NCBI GenBank assembly: GCA_028023455.1
Contig: JAQFVV010006470.1
Location: 1,201,300-1,265,299 of the forward strand
Length of the DNA stretch: 64,000 nt
Direction of reading: 5' to 3'
From: Epiperipatus broadwayi
Lineage: Eukaryota; Onychophora; Udeonychophora; Euonychophora; Peripatidae
Part shown: piece by piece, positions 31,045-44,212 of the stretch
Position numbering within the stretch: position 1 is the first letter of the stretch
How the letters are laid out: each line of letters begins with the position of its first letter
The notes under the pieces: generated by a model
Databases searched by the model: none
Seen by the model: the letters and a program-made list of their open reading frames with translations, nothing else
Told to the model about the DNA's origin: nothing
Translations under genes and position numbers: made by a program

Positions 31045-31065
31045 GAAGTCAGACCCAATAATAGC

Positions 31066-31422
31066 TTAATGAATTAAGCCGGGCATAATTAAAAAGACAT
31101 GTTCAAAGCTATTTGAACCAATTTCTAAGGTAAGATATACCTGTTTGTTAAATAATTTTGACCTTTTCCCATTAGCTAAAATGACTTGGATAACCCTTAA
31201 TGGCAAAATAGAAATATCCCGGTTAACTTCACTAATTTTTAAATACATGTCATGGAATATAATAGAGGCCTGACTGCCTGAATCAACAAGTATATCTATT
31301 ACAACCCCTGCTATAGTAATTTTGATAATTGGACACTGATATAAAATAGGAGGTTCAATTGTCCTACTTGGTTCCAGGTAATCAATATCAAGATCAATAT
31401 TACTTATCACATCAAATATCAT
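31066..31422 (-). pseudogene. Gypsy retropepsin-like protease
   Basis: About 118 residues on the minus strand. The active-site box ILVDSGSQASII (near 31265-31300) fits the D-S/T-G retropepsin motif, and LPLRVIQVILANG and FLIMPG follow as flap and C-terminal strands. Retropepsins cleave the gag-pol polyprotein. The frame ends at a stop at 31066 just before the RT linker. Confidence 0.8.
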
Positions 31423-31481
31423 GTTCCCACATTGATTAGGAATAGGGCCCCAAAGTGAGGAACAATTCTGTGAGGTCCTAC

Positions 31482-33500
31482 TTAGTTTAATGCCACCTTA
31501 CTCTTTTTAATAGATACCCCCTTCTTTGGAACAGTTTGTATTTCACTAATGGAGGGCTGACTATCATCTATATACCTCTTGAATCTTGGCCAACTAAAAT
31601 GTGAATTTCTCCCATTATATGTTATATCCCTACATCTACATATCATTCTATTCTTATACGGTGGTATGGACAACATATTAACTTGGTTCATGGGAGGATC
31701 GGGTTTCCTACTGACCTTAATTCTATTCTCTAACAGCTTATCACTCACCTCTAGTGAATCCAAGATATGTACTGCCTCATTGATCGTGTGTCGATTAGCA
31801 GCAATAAGGACCTGCTCTACATGGCATGACAAGTTATGTCTGATGATATTTACAATTTGAGGCTCTGACAGTGGATAAGCCGTTAAAGTTTTCAATTTAA
31901 CTGCTTGGTTCCTGAAAAATTGTGTATAACTACCTTTATGCACATTATATTTTTCCTGGAAAACCTGATATCTAATATTATCTTGGCAGTCCCCCTCCCC
32001 CAGAAACTTGCCGAGATTAAGTATTTAAAGTCACCAAAGGTTTGGGGCTTATCAAACTTAGATTGCCACCAATCCCTTGATGGTGAACACAAATGATTGC
32101 TTGCAATCACAATGTTTTCTTCCTCAGATAACCTACACAGAGCAAATAAACCTTCTAAACTCTGCAAATATTCATAGGGTTTTTTTAAATATTCTCCCTT
32201 GAATATTTTCAACCACATGAACTTTAGGGCTAATGAACCTTGACAATCTATATTATAAAAATTCCTATCCTTTTTCTGTTGCACTCTCTCAAAGCCTATC
32301 TTTCCTTGCCCTTCTGCATTACTCACCTCTAGGTTCTGATAATAATTATCTGGCTCAATAAATTTTGGTTTAGTATCTGCTAAGGTTTCTTTCCTAAAAC
32401 TATCATCATTCCTTATTCCAAAATCACTACCTTTTCTACCTTTCATTAACCTTTCTATCTCAAACATATTATATTGATAATCAAAAACTCCTTCTTTATT
32501 TCTCTCCTGTTCAATAACATTTTTCCTTATGTGTCCCCCAATAGTATTTTTTACATCATCTATGTCTTTGCTTAACCTCTGATATCGGTCCTCCATTTTA
32601 TTTAACCCTTTATATACCTCATCTTTGAAGATATTTATACCAAGATTTGGCTGGACCTTAATACCTTGAACTTTGTCTAATATTTCAGACATTTTTTGTT
32701 CTACTCCCTTTTACGTCTTTTGAGATCTTTCTCTATTTGCATCTTAACCACTTCTACTTCTTTGGCAAAATCCTGCAAGGGTAACTTAACTTTTACATTA
32801 ACATCATTTTTCCAACTATCTATTTCTTCCTGCATTGGACTAAACTTATTCCCTATTCCTTGGATTATCTTATCCTGACCTATTCTTTGTTTCTCCATCT
32901 TATCAGTCAACTCCTTTACTTGATCCTTATATTTATCAACCTGATTATTAGGTGCTAAGGTTAAATTTTCAACTTGATTCAACAATAGGTTATATTGGCC
33001 CTGGTACTCGTATTTCATAAATCCTACTTCAATCTTTGTATTCTTGGACAGTCGACGTAACCTTATCCAACTGACATTGAATATTTTGCTCAGTTTTATT
33101 AAGAGTTTCCTCAAAATCTATCTTTAAATCCTGATATCTCTTGTCAGTAATTATTAAATTTTGATCTATTCTCTCAAAATGCTTTTTGAAATTCAATTCT
33201 AAATTTCAGAGATTCTCCTCTATCTTCTTCCCTTATTCTCATAAATTCTTCTCTTTGCTGATCAAACTTTAAATTTAATTTTTCACTAACTTTTTCACTA
33301 GTCTTATCTAAATTTAAAAACAATTCATCTCTATATTCTTTTCTAATTTTCATCAATTCCTTTTTATGCTGATCAAATTTTAAATTTAACTCTTCTCTTT
33401 GCTGATCTAGTTTTAAATACAACTTTTCACTTGCTTTCTGAGATTCCTCTTTATGCTGATCAAATTTCAAATTTAGCATTCTCTCTAAATTTGCCATCAT
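31482..33500 (-). pseudogene. Gypsy gag region with N-terminal coiled coil
   Basis: Several minus-strand pieces in different frames. 33500-33174 contains four or five copies of a LKFDQxxEE-type heptad repeat, predicted coiled coil. 33114-32701 is also charged and helical. 32692-31892 contains the capsid-like core: IFKGEYLKKPYEYLQSLE, then SEEENIVIASNHL and WWQSKF. 31943-31482 continues with YTQFFRNQAVKLKTLTAYPL and a basic tail. No CCHC zinc knuckle is seen. Gag forms the particle shell. The long coiled-coil lead is unusual compared with compact gypsy gags, but known in some animal lineages. Confidence 0.75.
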
Positions 33501-33718
33501 AATTTGTATCTGATTATTATCAACTCCAATAATTCCTGAACTAGTAACACTTGTATTTATATTTGCATTTAATAACTCATCCTCTATATTAAGGGCTAGA
33601 GGGTCTGGTGTGGATAATATGGGAACTCCCCTAAACTATCAAACATTTCAATGGTTTCTACATGGCTATCCATAATGTTTTACTTCTTTAACACTTTAAT
33701 GATACTCTTTTTAAATTG

Positions 33719-33892
<174 letters not shown>

Positions 33893-34350
33893 GGTATCCG
33901 TTTTCTGACATCTCCTAACAAACAAGACAATTAAAACCACAGCAACAAAGCTACAATAAATAATATTTTATTCTTACAATTCCCAACATTATATGTTTCA
34001 TTCACTTTTATATGAGTCTTGGTTCACAAATATTCAACAAATATTAATTACCAAAATAATTATTTGTTAATGCATTTGATTAACAAAACAATAAGCATTA
34101 TATAACAGATAATTCACATACTTTAATAACATAATATCAGTAAATGCAATACAGAGTCACTTATTTACTTGTATGATGATAATTCATGAACTGCACCTAT
34201 CAATGATAATATATTGATATCTTCAAAACTTGTATTTAATTTAGAGATGTTGATTCTAGCTAGCTTTAACTAGACTAATTAACTGGCTTATCTAATTCGA
34301 TTTTAAAGAGTACATTGAAAAATTTGCGTAAAATCAGAATAGCAAAAATG

Positions 34351-34583
34351 ACTCTAAACCAAGTCAGCAAAATCTACAAAAATCTATCAACATCTAATAC
34401 AGGTTTTCATAACATAAATCAAGACCTACATGCTTAATCGAGGTCTACACAGTTGGGCAATAACAAAAATAATAACTCCAAACAAAGTCAATAAAATTTA
34501 ACAAAAATCCATCAACATCTACTACAGGTCTACTCAACATATATCAAGGCCTATATACTCAATCATGACCTACACATTTGGGC
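34351..34583 (-). repeat. ~124-bp tandem duplication in the gypsy leader
   Basis: Two imperfect copies. One starts ACTCTAAACCAAGTCAG at 34351, the other ACTCCAAACAAAGTCAAT at 34475. Both run through ATCAACATCTA.TACAGGT and end in CTACACA.TTGGGC. The second copy ends in the primer-binding site, so the first carries a decayed version (TTGGGCAA) of its first bases. Confidence 0.88.
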
Positions 34584-34587
34584 GCCA
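34578..34587 (-). promoter_or_regulatory. Primer-binding site resembling tRNA-Lys
   Basis: Minus strand reads TGGCGCCCAA directly after GGTCCCAAT. The first ten bases of tRNA-Lys-type primer sites in gypsy elements and retroviruses are the same. Matching stops after ten bases, so pairing beyond that is lost or was always short. It sets the 5' LTR end at about 34588. Confidence 0.7.
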
Positions 34588-34597
34588 ATTGGGACCT

Positions 34598-35045
34598 TTT
34601 AAAATAGAGAAAGTGAAAGAAAGAAGAGAAAAGAAGGAAAAGAATGCTAATAATGAAATGAAGGTAAGATGTGAGAAAGAAAAAGAGGAAATGAAATAGA
34701 AATAATATATGTGATGGATAGAGAAAATTATGAAATGGAGGTAAACATGATGATGATGAAAGGTACGGGGAATAGGAAGAGGAAGAAGATGATAAGAAGA
34801 AGATAATGGTAATGGTAAAAAGAAATGATGGAAAAGAAAAGAATTGAGGAGGAAGAGAAATGGGGAAAAGTAATAGAAATGACAAGGAAAAGAAGAAGAA
34901 TGAAAATGAGAAGAAATGTGAGAAAGAGAAAAGAAATGATATATGTAATAGAAAGAGAAAAGAAATAAAATGATTGAAATATATGAAAGAGAGATATAAG
35001 AAGAAGATGGAATAAAAAGAGAGAATAAATGAGATAATAGAAGAA
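34598..35045 (-). other. Almost cytosine-free purine-rich tract (possible 5' LTR end)
   Basis: Between 34621 and 35040 the plus strand contains only four C in 420 bases and is dominated by GAAA/GAGA words, so the element's sense strand is nearly G-free pyrimidine sequence. It lies immediately upstream of the primer-binding site, where U5/R of the LTR would be. The minus-strand Ser/Phe/Leu-rich ORF here (34559-34885) is a by-product of this composition. Confidence 0.8.
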
Positions 35046-38000
35046 ACTCTTAACGAATGTTTTAAATGGCTGAGATGATAGACATATATGAGAAATTACA
35101 TGAAAAGAAATGGAATAGAATTGGAATGATATAAAATGAACTATAAATAGAGACTCTAAATGATTCAGCTCAGTGGGGTTACAATAAATTTAAAGAAAAG
35201 AGATGATGATCCAGAGATGTATAATCAAATAAAGGTCAAATCCAATACTGATGAACTATAACTACTGCAGTATATTAATAATAATCTAATACTAAACCAT
35301 ACTAAGGATTATTTAAAATCACTAATCAATACTTACTATATTAATCCTACCAATAGATTATACACTCTCTGAATAAGACTAATGATATTTTGTTTTGCAA
35401 GATTATCTTACAGAATTATATTTACTAAAACAACAAGAGTAAATAACCTCAGGAATTTTAAAACTAACACTCTTGCATAAAATTAAAGTTTAAGTTAAGT
35501 TGCCTAATAAAGAATTACTGTGATTAATAAATAAATAAGTGACATCTTAGCTGACCATAAAATAATTATAATATGTTCAATCTTAAAATAATAAACAAAG
35601 CGAATATTAATTCACAAAATTTAGTGAATCAATTTAAATTTAAACTAATAATGGCCTATTATCTAAGATATTACTTGAGCAGAGAAAAGAGCAAGGATAC
35701 TTTTAATGCCTTTCCATACTCATAGACAACCACTAAAAACCTCAAATGCAAATGGATTAGAATTTTTTAAAAATATAAGATTTAAAATGATGATAGATGA
35801 TGTGCAGTGAATATAAGATAATGTGCAGCTTTTAAAATAATATTAATTAACATATTCTTCTGAAGTACTAATATTGTTAATCTGATATTGCATAATCTTT
35901 AATCTGAAAGATATACCGATATTTTTTTAAAATAAATAAACTTTTAACTAAATATTTAATTAGGTATCTGCTATAATGCAATTATCTTTATTTGTGATTC
36001 AATATGAGAATCATTTACTTTAACATAGCTTGTTAATTTTCAAGACAATATCAACTATATTTAATTGACTTAGAATATACTTGTAAATGTCTGAATTGAA
36101 GATTCATTAAATTTAACAATTTAAGATTTTGTGAACTTGGAACCCAAGACAATAATATATTTTCATATAAAAGTAAAACAAACAAACAAAACTTTTGAAA
36201 TAATAATAATTTGATTTATTAATAATGAGAAGAAATGTTTATAAATATAGTGGAATACAAATAGTGCCAATACTGCACTAAGATTTTATATAATTATTTG
36301 GACTAATTAAGAACATTATTGTGTCATCTACTAATCAGAATAACACACAGAACTATGTTTATATTGAAAACCCTAAGCTTAATTTTATACTTCTCAACTT
36401 AACAAACGCTAAGTTGGAGTAAGCATATTCAACAATACTTTTTAAAAATATCATCACTAGTTTCACGAATATAACTAATATCATAGCTAGATATATCTTT
36501 AAATGAGATTAAGCTAATACTAAAATTAAACTAACTTAAATGTATGGGACAATCATTCATCAGAGATCAGTTATACTTTTTTTAAATAACTTTAGTCCAC
36601 ATAAAATTATTCCCTCAATGTTTTAAAGATAATGATATAACAGACTTACAAATCCAGCGGCAAAATTCTGGATGAAAATATTAAATTATTATGTGTGAAT
36701 TGCCACTTATACCATATGCATATTTAATATACTTTAAAATAAATATAACTTATTGTTGGTTAGCTTGTGTGTGATAAAACTATCATAGCAACACAATTCA
36801 AACATTGATATACTTATGAGCCTTAAATTAGCTACAACTACCTGAAGAAATACATTTCCTCAAACAGGCATATCTTGTCATCACAAATTTAAAACAAATG
36901 CAACATCACCTACTGTGGTGGAATTAGCATTAAGTCATCATGAATGATAGGCAAAAAATACAAAATACTAGGCTCCTCAGAGCTAGAAAAGAATGTGGTG
37001 TCTTTCAACAATACCTAACCTTGAGGCAGAAACAAAGATACCTGGAATTTATCTACAGTGTATCTGGGAACAGGAAAGATGCACCAGAAAAGCACAATTC
37101 TCTCATGGGATCTCCAATGCTTATAAATATGATCGTCATCACTGAAAAATACAATACAATAACCCTCTTTTGGGAATACGCACTATCAAATCATGGAAAT
37201 ACAATACAATAAATATGGAGGATTTTATCTACTCCATAAACATATTCAAAAATTATTAACTAGGACTAATACTATGAGTCTAACAAATACTAACTAATAG
37301 CAAGATATATACTTCACTTAAACTAACTAAGTTATTTCCAAGAAATTTATAAAATACAAAACGTATATCCATTGTTCAAACCAACAAAGCAAACTATGTC
37401 AAATGACTGCTGTAGAAAATACTCTGAAATTAAATGCATATAAAATTCTAGGCAAGGCACAATGCACACATAACAAAATACTAAATGCTAAAATATAGTA
37501 ACTAGTGGATTTTTAAAATTGTAAATTAAATGCAAGAATATTTACTACTCGATGAATATAAAATATTTGTAATTATTACTAATATAACATTCATTAAACA
37601 AATGAATGGATATTTTCTGATAAACTTCTTTAGTAAATTTAAAATAAAAATTGAATAAAGCATCCCATTTATATAAAAATAAGACTGTGGTATTTAAATC
37701 TCTATGATAAAATTATTAAATAGAAACTAGCTAGTGTAATGCTTGATGAATAAACTAAATCTACTTAAGAATGGCAAAAAAACATTTGCTCATTCAAATA
37801 AACCTATTTCGTTTTAAAATTATAACCATAGTTTACCTGTATATTTATGCCAAAAAGTGTTACATAAAAATTTAATAGCATAAATATTTTTATGGTTTCT
37901 TTTTTTTTTTAAACCAATAAGGCAGACCATAAAAAATAATAATACATTAATTCAAGTTCATATTTTGGCTCCGTGATGATTTTTCTATTTCATAATGTGT

Positions 38001-39140
38001 AGACAATTTATCCAGGTTTAGATTTCTATTTAAATTTGAAGCTTCAACTAACACATTTATATACATGGCAATCATTTCCAAATGAAAATGTTCAGTAGTT
38101 CTTTATATAAACACGTTCACTTTCTTTTATCTTTAAAGATAATTTTAAATATTAAAATAATAAAACATCGTAAGTATAAACATAAGTTGGCAATGGAAAA
38201 TAAGTTATTCAACTGAGTAGCATAAGTATAATAAGCATAAGTATAAGTAAAATAAGCCGGCATTGAAAACAATTAATTCTTCAGCTGAGTACATGTTTTT
38301 TTATATTTATAATCCTAGGTTCAAACACAGAATAATTATAATATATCTATTTAGTTAACTTTCACTGTTCTTCTTTAGATAAATGCATTTTTTTTAAATA
38401 GAGCTCTTTTTTTTAAAACGTTTCTTAATATTTAAAAATGTATTTCTTTTTTAAACAAATTTCCTTTTATTTATTAAACATAAGAGTAGATTTTTTTTTT
38501 AATTAAGACATTCCTCCGTTTATGAGCAAAGATCAATGGTCATAAAGTTATTTATAAGTACCGGCAACTATAACCAAACATTATGCATTTGATAGAGACA
38601 AGTTCATTAATAATATTTTTTAAAGTCGTTTAAAGTTTTGCTTTCAAACAAATTACTTTCATACTACTGGCATAAACGAGAATTAGTATTTTAAAGTACA
38701 TATTGTCTACATAAACCTTATTATGTTAAGAGCACATATATATATATATATATATATATTATACCGGTTAACTTTTACTCCGTTAATATGAGCATGCACA
38801 TAAACCGAACATGAGGGAAAATATGGCGACATGCCGAAGTAAGAAGAGATTCAAAACTCTACCATAACAGTGTTACGGACACAGAAGATACTTATGGAAA
38901 GATTGACTCTTACATACCTTTGGGGGATGACTCTAAATCAACCCCTCACGCCACTCCCAGAAGGAAATTTAACTCTCCTCCTGAAAGGATATGCAAGTTC
39001 AAATGATATTAGGGCATGTGTGCTGATAAATAATTATTCATAAAAAAATAATAAATAAGTATTCTCGTGCTAAATAGAGATTCAAAACCTGGTAAGATGA
39101 TTTCTCATTTGCTAGCTCAGTGTACTCTTTTCTCAGTTAA
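35046..39140. other. AT-rich region without recognised genes
   Basis: No domain found. A 90-residue plus ORF at 36940-37212 (MNDRQKIQNTRLLRARKECG and on) has ordinary composition but no family I know. 38775-39000 is locally less AT-rich, without a coding frame. Confidence 0.5.
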
Positions 39141-39150
39141 AGAATGGGGA

Positions 39151-39232
39151 TTGGAAAACTCACATAATTAACTAATATGGGGGTTGGAAAACTCACATAA
39201 TTAACTAATATGGGGGTTAGAGAAAGTAAATG
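39151..39232 (+). repeat. 33-bp tandem duplication
   Basis: TTGGAAAACTCACATAATTA at 39151 recurs at 39184, followed by a partial third start (GGGGGTTAGAG). Confidence 0.9.
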
Positions 39233-40037
39233 ATAAAGAGAATAAAGAAAAATTATGGCAGTAGTCGCTTTAGAATTATAATACAAATACTTTATTAACT
39301 CATTACCCTCACCATTTATGATATAAATATGTTCCCAGATCGATTAAATATACAAAATAAATATTACATTACATAAATCATATTAATAAACAAAACTATA
39401 ATCATAAAGAGATATTCAATAAAGCAACAATTAGATTAAATAAAGGAAAATAATTATATGTGAGTGAGTGATCTGTGGATTATAAATAAACTCACACATA
39501 TGCATTACGCTAATAAGGAACAATTAAAAAGTTATATACAGGTGTGTTTATGTACGTATGTACATGAGATATATATTTATGAAATGGGTATTAAATTTAA
39601 AATAAAATAAACACAAAAAAATAGTGTACCCGATAAAGTCTATGAGCATTCTTGTATGGGATTTGAGTGGGCTATACGTTCACCTACTGCGGCAAGGGCT
39701 GGACTTGACTGCATTATAAGTTCATAGAATTGATCCACATTTCCTTGGTGCTTGAATCTCAGGTTCACATTTTGTTGGGACGGCAGGAGTGGAGCTGGAT
39801 GGACGCGCTGAAATCAGCTTCTATTCCATGATCATTTTATCTGCAAGTGAATGCTTGGTTGGCATCTTCTATTTGGAGAACGGATATTCAAAAGGATATT
39901 AAAGATATCAATTGTCCTTTATTGGTTAAAGGATCCTAGGTTATTTCAATGACAGCAAGGTATTAGAAAACTGTTGCATGACTTCGTGTGTTTCAGAATA
40001 GCCTTAGCTTCCCAATAAGATTTGCTCTCTTTGAGAA

Positions 40038-40190
40038 GAAAAAGTTAGACTGCCTTCTTTAAAAAGCAAAAGTCAACTCTCTTCTTTGAAAATCAAAAGT
40101 CAACTCTCTTCTTTGAAAATCAAAAGTCAACTCTCTTCTTTGAAAAAGCAAAAGTCAACTCTCTTCTTTGAAAATCAAAAGTCAACTGCC
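40038..40190 (+). repeat. 27-bp minisatellite, about 5 units
   Basis: CAAAAGTCAACTCTCTTCTT recurs at 40067, 40094, 40121, 40149 and 40176 (period 27, once 28). The first unit is degenerate. The plus ORF encoding KIKSQLSSL repeats (40086-40271) reflects the repeat, not a known protein. Confidence 0.93.
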
Positions 40191-40199
40191 CTCACAATT

Positions 40200-41038
40200 T
40201 CAGAACAGATATCCCACTCCTCCATACAATCTCAATTTGGGTATACCCTCCCTGATACAAAAAATAATTAAATCTCATTGTATTGGTTTTACTAATTGTT
40301 TTTTCAGAATTTTATTTCCAATAAGTTTTTTCTTATTTTTTTTATATCTCCATTCACATCACAATGAAATGATAACATCTTTTTACCCTTGATTAATTAA
40401 TATTATCAGAATCGAAGTTTTTTCTGTTTTAATTAAAAAAAATGTTTCATATAATTTGAACATTCCTCTCTTCATGCATTATCACAAATCTAATTAAACT
40501 CTTTTGTCTTGTTAAAATTATTTTAGCATGGACAAGAAGCCACAATGCCTTTAGGCTTTTCTTAAATTTAAGTCAATGACTTGCTTAAATGCAACTGAAG
40601 AGAAAATGACCATTAAAACCTCGATTTTGAAATTATTCTTAAATATTTTTAATCAACAGTAATATTTAAAATGTTCCTTTTTACATTTTTGTACACTCAA
40701 AAAATATAAATAGATAATAACAATTTGTTAAATAAACACTGTTTCTTAAACAAACAAACATGTTTAAAATTATAAATACACTTTGGAATAATCTTTTACT
40801 TAAAAAAAATAATACAAAAACAAAAATTACAAATACATATTTCTACGCCTTTAAACATCGGCTTTAAACATATGTGTGTGTGAGTTTATATTATCGCCAC
40901 AGTTTTCTCTCTTAATTTATAACAAATTTTAATTATATAAATAGTATACACAGACCCCACTTAATGGATTTTTTATGTATTTTCGACCATTAATTTATCT
41001 GACCTTATTTTGTGCTTGACCACATCAAACGTCCCTGG

Positions 41039-41082
<44 letters not shown>

Positions 41083-41691
41083 CGTAATAAAGTATTAAAT
41101 TTAATGTCACTTTTAATTTATAACGACGGTAACGCATTTCCATTTTAATATTTTAAAATGTTTGAATGTCTTTTTTTTTTAATTTCTTCTTCATGTGCAT
41201 TTTTAATTTGATAGGAGATATACTATAGTTTAGTGCAATAAAGTCTTTAGCCATAACAATACTTAATAATTTAAGTTTTACTTCTAAATAAAGAAAAATG
41301 AATAGAACAAATATAAATGAAATATGAGATGCTGTATTTTCTTCAAACATTTTACTGTAAATTTTAATGTTTCAACTGTAATGAAAAACTGTCAGAAAAT
41401 AGATTACCTTTCTTTTTTAGCTCTTCTTCATTATAAGATGATTTAAAATAATGGTTTTAAAAACATACTTTTATTTTAGAAAATATAAAGTTTTAAAAAT
41501 TTACTTTTTGTTAAAGAACTTTTAATATTCAGCCACAGGTAGAATTAAAAACAGATCAGCAACTGAATGACCCTTTAGATCTTCTGTTTATCTCACAATT
41601 TTTCACCCACCTACAGTTTAATTAAAACCCAATAAAAACTATTTTTTTATTAAATTCTAATATTTCAACAAACCAGCTGTAAAATCGATCT
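40200..41691. other. AT-rich unassigned region
   Basis: No gene recognised. It contains a (TA)n array at 41042-41081. Confidence 0.55.
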
Positions 41692-42303
41692 AATGATGTA
41701 ATCAATATAATTTTCCCACACCATGTGATCTTCAGCTGGAAAATCAAAATTTTATTATTAACAAATATTGTGCAATAATTTTTTTTAAATGATATTTTAT
41801 CAAACCCATAGTAATACATATAAAATTTAAAGTTATACTCTTTATTAAACCCATAAATATTTCATTGAAATAATTTTATCCACACATTTGTTTTATTTAT
41901 TTATTTTAAACAATATTGGAATTAAATTACTTTTTTTATGTTTCCATGTCAATGCATGTACATTATCACATATGAATGCAAGTTAATTGTTTAAAAGTTA
42001 TTTGTAAACTACAACAATAGAATGTTAATGAATATTTAATCTAAATAATTTTTATAACTGAATGTTAAACTACAAAACTAATAACAAATATTCTTATTTT
42101 TTAATAAAAACTTATATATCATTTTTTTTTTAATTTATTACTTAATTATTCCGACTTATTTATAATATCTAATTATTATTCTTTAGACATTAAAATGGAT
42201 TAAACAATAATACATTTAATATTACTTACAAACTGACAACTATTTCTGATATCTTTCTTTTTTTAAAATTCAAATTATTATTTAGCATCTCTTACCAACC
42301 TAA

Positions 42304-42310
<7 letters not shown>
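41692..42310 (+). repeat. DR2, dispersed repeat, copy B (~620 bp)
   Basis: Second copy of 27283-27852 with a ~50-bp extra segment around 42067-42115. It ends at CCTAACTCATAT, where a (TA)n array (42307-42341) and the hammerhead repeat array begin. Confidence 0.88.
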
Positions 42311-42343
<33 letters not shown>

Positions 42344-42421
42344 TATAGATGGCATTATACCAAAAACATCTTCAAGCGTTTGTTTACATAAACGTCAGAG
42401 CGAGTATTTCACTATCTCTAA

Positions 42422-42487
42422 CTTAATTTCCACCTTCATATCATGATTTCAAGCTATTTGCTATCATCAGTGAAGGACAGGATTAAG
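42422..42487 (-). ncRNA. Hammerhead ribozyme, inverted unit 1
   Basis: Minus-strand version of the hammerhead described at 44614-44679. Core boxes CTGATGA and GAAA are intact. Stem II has a T-T mismatch next to the core. Confidence 0.7.
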
Positions 42488-42826
42488 AAACTAGATCTAA
42501 AACACAAACTCTGAGCGTTTAAGAAACAGTTTCTATTCAGCTTGTGAGTGTGAATCTTTTAGACACGTAATGTCTTCAAAGTCAGCCTCGCATGCCAGAT
42601 AGCTACATGGGTCTGATATCAGTTCAGCATCACCATATAGTAGAAGTCTCTGCAATATATATATCATTACAAGAAAGACCTCAATGGTACATATATGAAA
42701 AACAAAAAAAACACAAGTTAAAAACTTGCATACACTTGTATTTATGACTATAGATGGCATTATACCAAAAGCACCTTCAAGCGTTTGTTTACATAAATGT
42801 CAGAGCGAGTATTTCACTATCTCTAA

Positions 42827-42892
42827 CTTAATTTCCACCTTCATATCATGATTTCAAGCTATTTGCTATCATCAGTGAAGGACAGGATTAAG
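42827..42892 (-). ncRNA. Hammerhead ribozyme, inverted unit 2
   Basis: Same structure on the minus strand with both core boxes intact. The unit is cut about 45 bp further on, at the inversion junction near 42936. Confidence 0.7.
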
Positions 42893-43012
42893 AAACTAGA
42901 TCTAAAACACAAAGTCTGAGCATTTAAGAAACAGTATCTAAAAGATTCACGCTCGCAAGCTGAATAGAAACTGTTTCTTAAATGCTCAGAGTTTGTGTTT
43001 TAGATCTAGTTT

Positions 43013-43078
43013 CTTAATCCTGTCCTTCACTGATGATAGCAAATAGCTTGAAATCATGATATGAAGGTGGAAATTAAG
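43013..43078 (+). ncRNA. Hammerhead ribozyme, forward unit 1
   Basis: Core boxes intact and stem I complete. Stem II is TAGC against GCTT, with the core-proximal T-T pair mismatched. Confidence 0.72.
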
Positions 43079-43411
43079 TTAGAGATAGTGAAATACTCGC
43101 TCTGACGTTTATGTAAACAAACGCTTGAATGTGTTTTTGGTATAATGCCATCTATAGTCATAAATACAAGCGTATGCAAGTTTTTAACTTGTGTTTTTTG
43201 TTTTTCATAAATGACCTTTGAGGTCTTTCTTGCAATGATATATATTGCAGAGACTTCTACTATGTGGTGATGCTGAACTGATATCAGACCATGTAGCTAT
43301 CTGGCATGCGAAGCTAAGTTTGAAGACATTACGTGTCTAAAAGATTCACGCTCGCAAGCTGAATAGAAACTGTTTCTTAAACGCTCAGAGTTTGTGTTTT
43401 AGATCTAGTTT

Positions 43412-43477
43412 CTTAATCCTGTCCTTCACTGATGATAGCAAATATCTTGAAATCATGATATGAAGGTGGAAATTAAG
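43412..43477 (+). ncRNA. Hammerhead ribozyme, forward unit 2 (stem II weakened)
   Basis: As unit 1, but the 3' strand of stem II reads TCTT instead of GCTT, removing a further pair; probably inactive or weak. Confidence 0.65.
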
Positions 43478-43812
43478 TTAGAGATAGTGAAATACTCGCT
43501 CTGACGTTTGTGTAAACAAACACTTGAAGATGTTTTTGGTATAACGCCATCTATAGTCATAAATACAAGCATATGCAAGTTTTTAACTTGTGTTTTTTGT
43601 TTTTCATAAATGTACCTTTGAGGTCTTTCTTGCAATAATATATATTGCAGAGACATCTACTATGTGGTGATGCTGAACTGATATCAGACCCATGTAGCTA
43701 TCTGGCATGCGAGGTTGAGTTTGAAGACATTACGTGTCTAAAAGATTCATGCTCACAAGCTGAATAGAAACTGTTTCTTAAACGCTCAGAGTTTGTGTTT
43801 TAGATCTAGTTT

Positions 43813-43878
43813 CTTAATCCTGTCCTTCACTGATGATAGAAAATAGCTTGAAATCATGATATGAAGGTGGAAATTAAG
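43813..43878 (+). ncRNA. Hammerhead ribozyme, forward unit 3 (stem II weakened)
   Basis: Stem II 5' strand reads TAGA instead of TAGC or AAGC, so pairing with GCTT is reduced. Core boxes and stem I are intact. Confidence 0.65.
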
Positions 43879-44212
43879 TTAGGGATAGTGAAATACTATT
43901 CTGATGTTTATGTAAACAAATGCTTGAAGGTGTTTTTGGTATATCACCATCTATAGTCATAAATACAAGCGTATGCAAGTTTTTAACTTGTGTTTTTAGT
44001 TTTTCATAAATATACCTTTGAGGTCTTTCTTGCAATGATATATATTGCAGAGACTTCTACTATGTGGTGATGCTGAACTGATATCAGACCCATGTAGCTA
44101 TCTGGCATGTGAGGCTGAGTTTGAAGACATTATGTGTCTAAAAGATTTATGCTCGCAAGCTGAATAGAAACTGTTTCTTAAATGCTCAGAGTTTGTGTTT
44201 TAGATCTAGTTT

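Noticed and set aside
34559-34885. Ser/Phe/Leu-rich 108-residue minus ORF that looks like a membrane protein
   Set aside because: A direct product of the pyrimidine-only strand; no motif and no context for a gene.
36940-37212. 90-residue plus ORF considered as a host exon
   Set aside because: No recognisable family, no splice context, no partner exons; kept only as a note.
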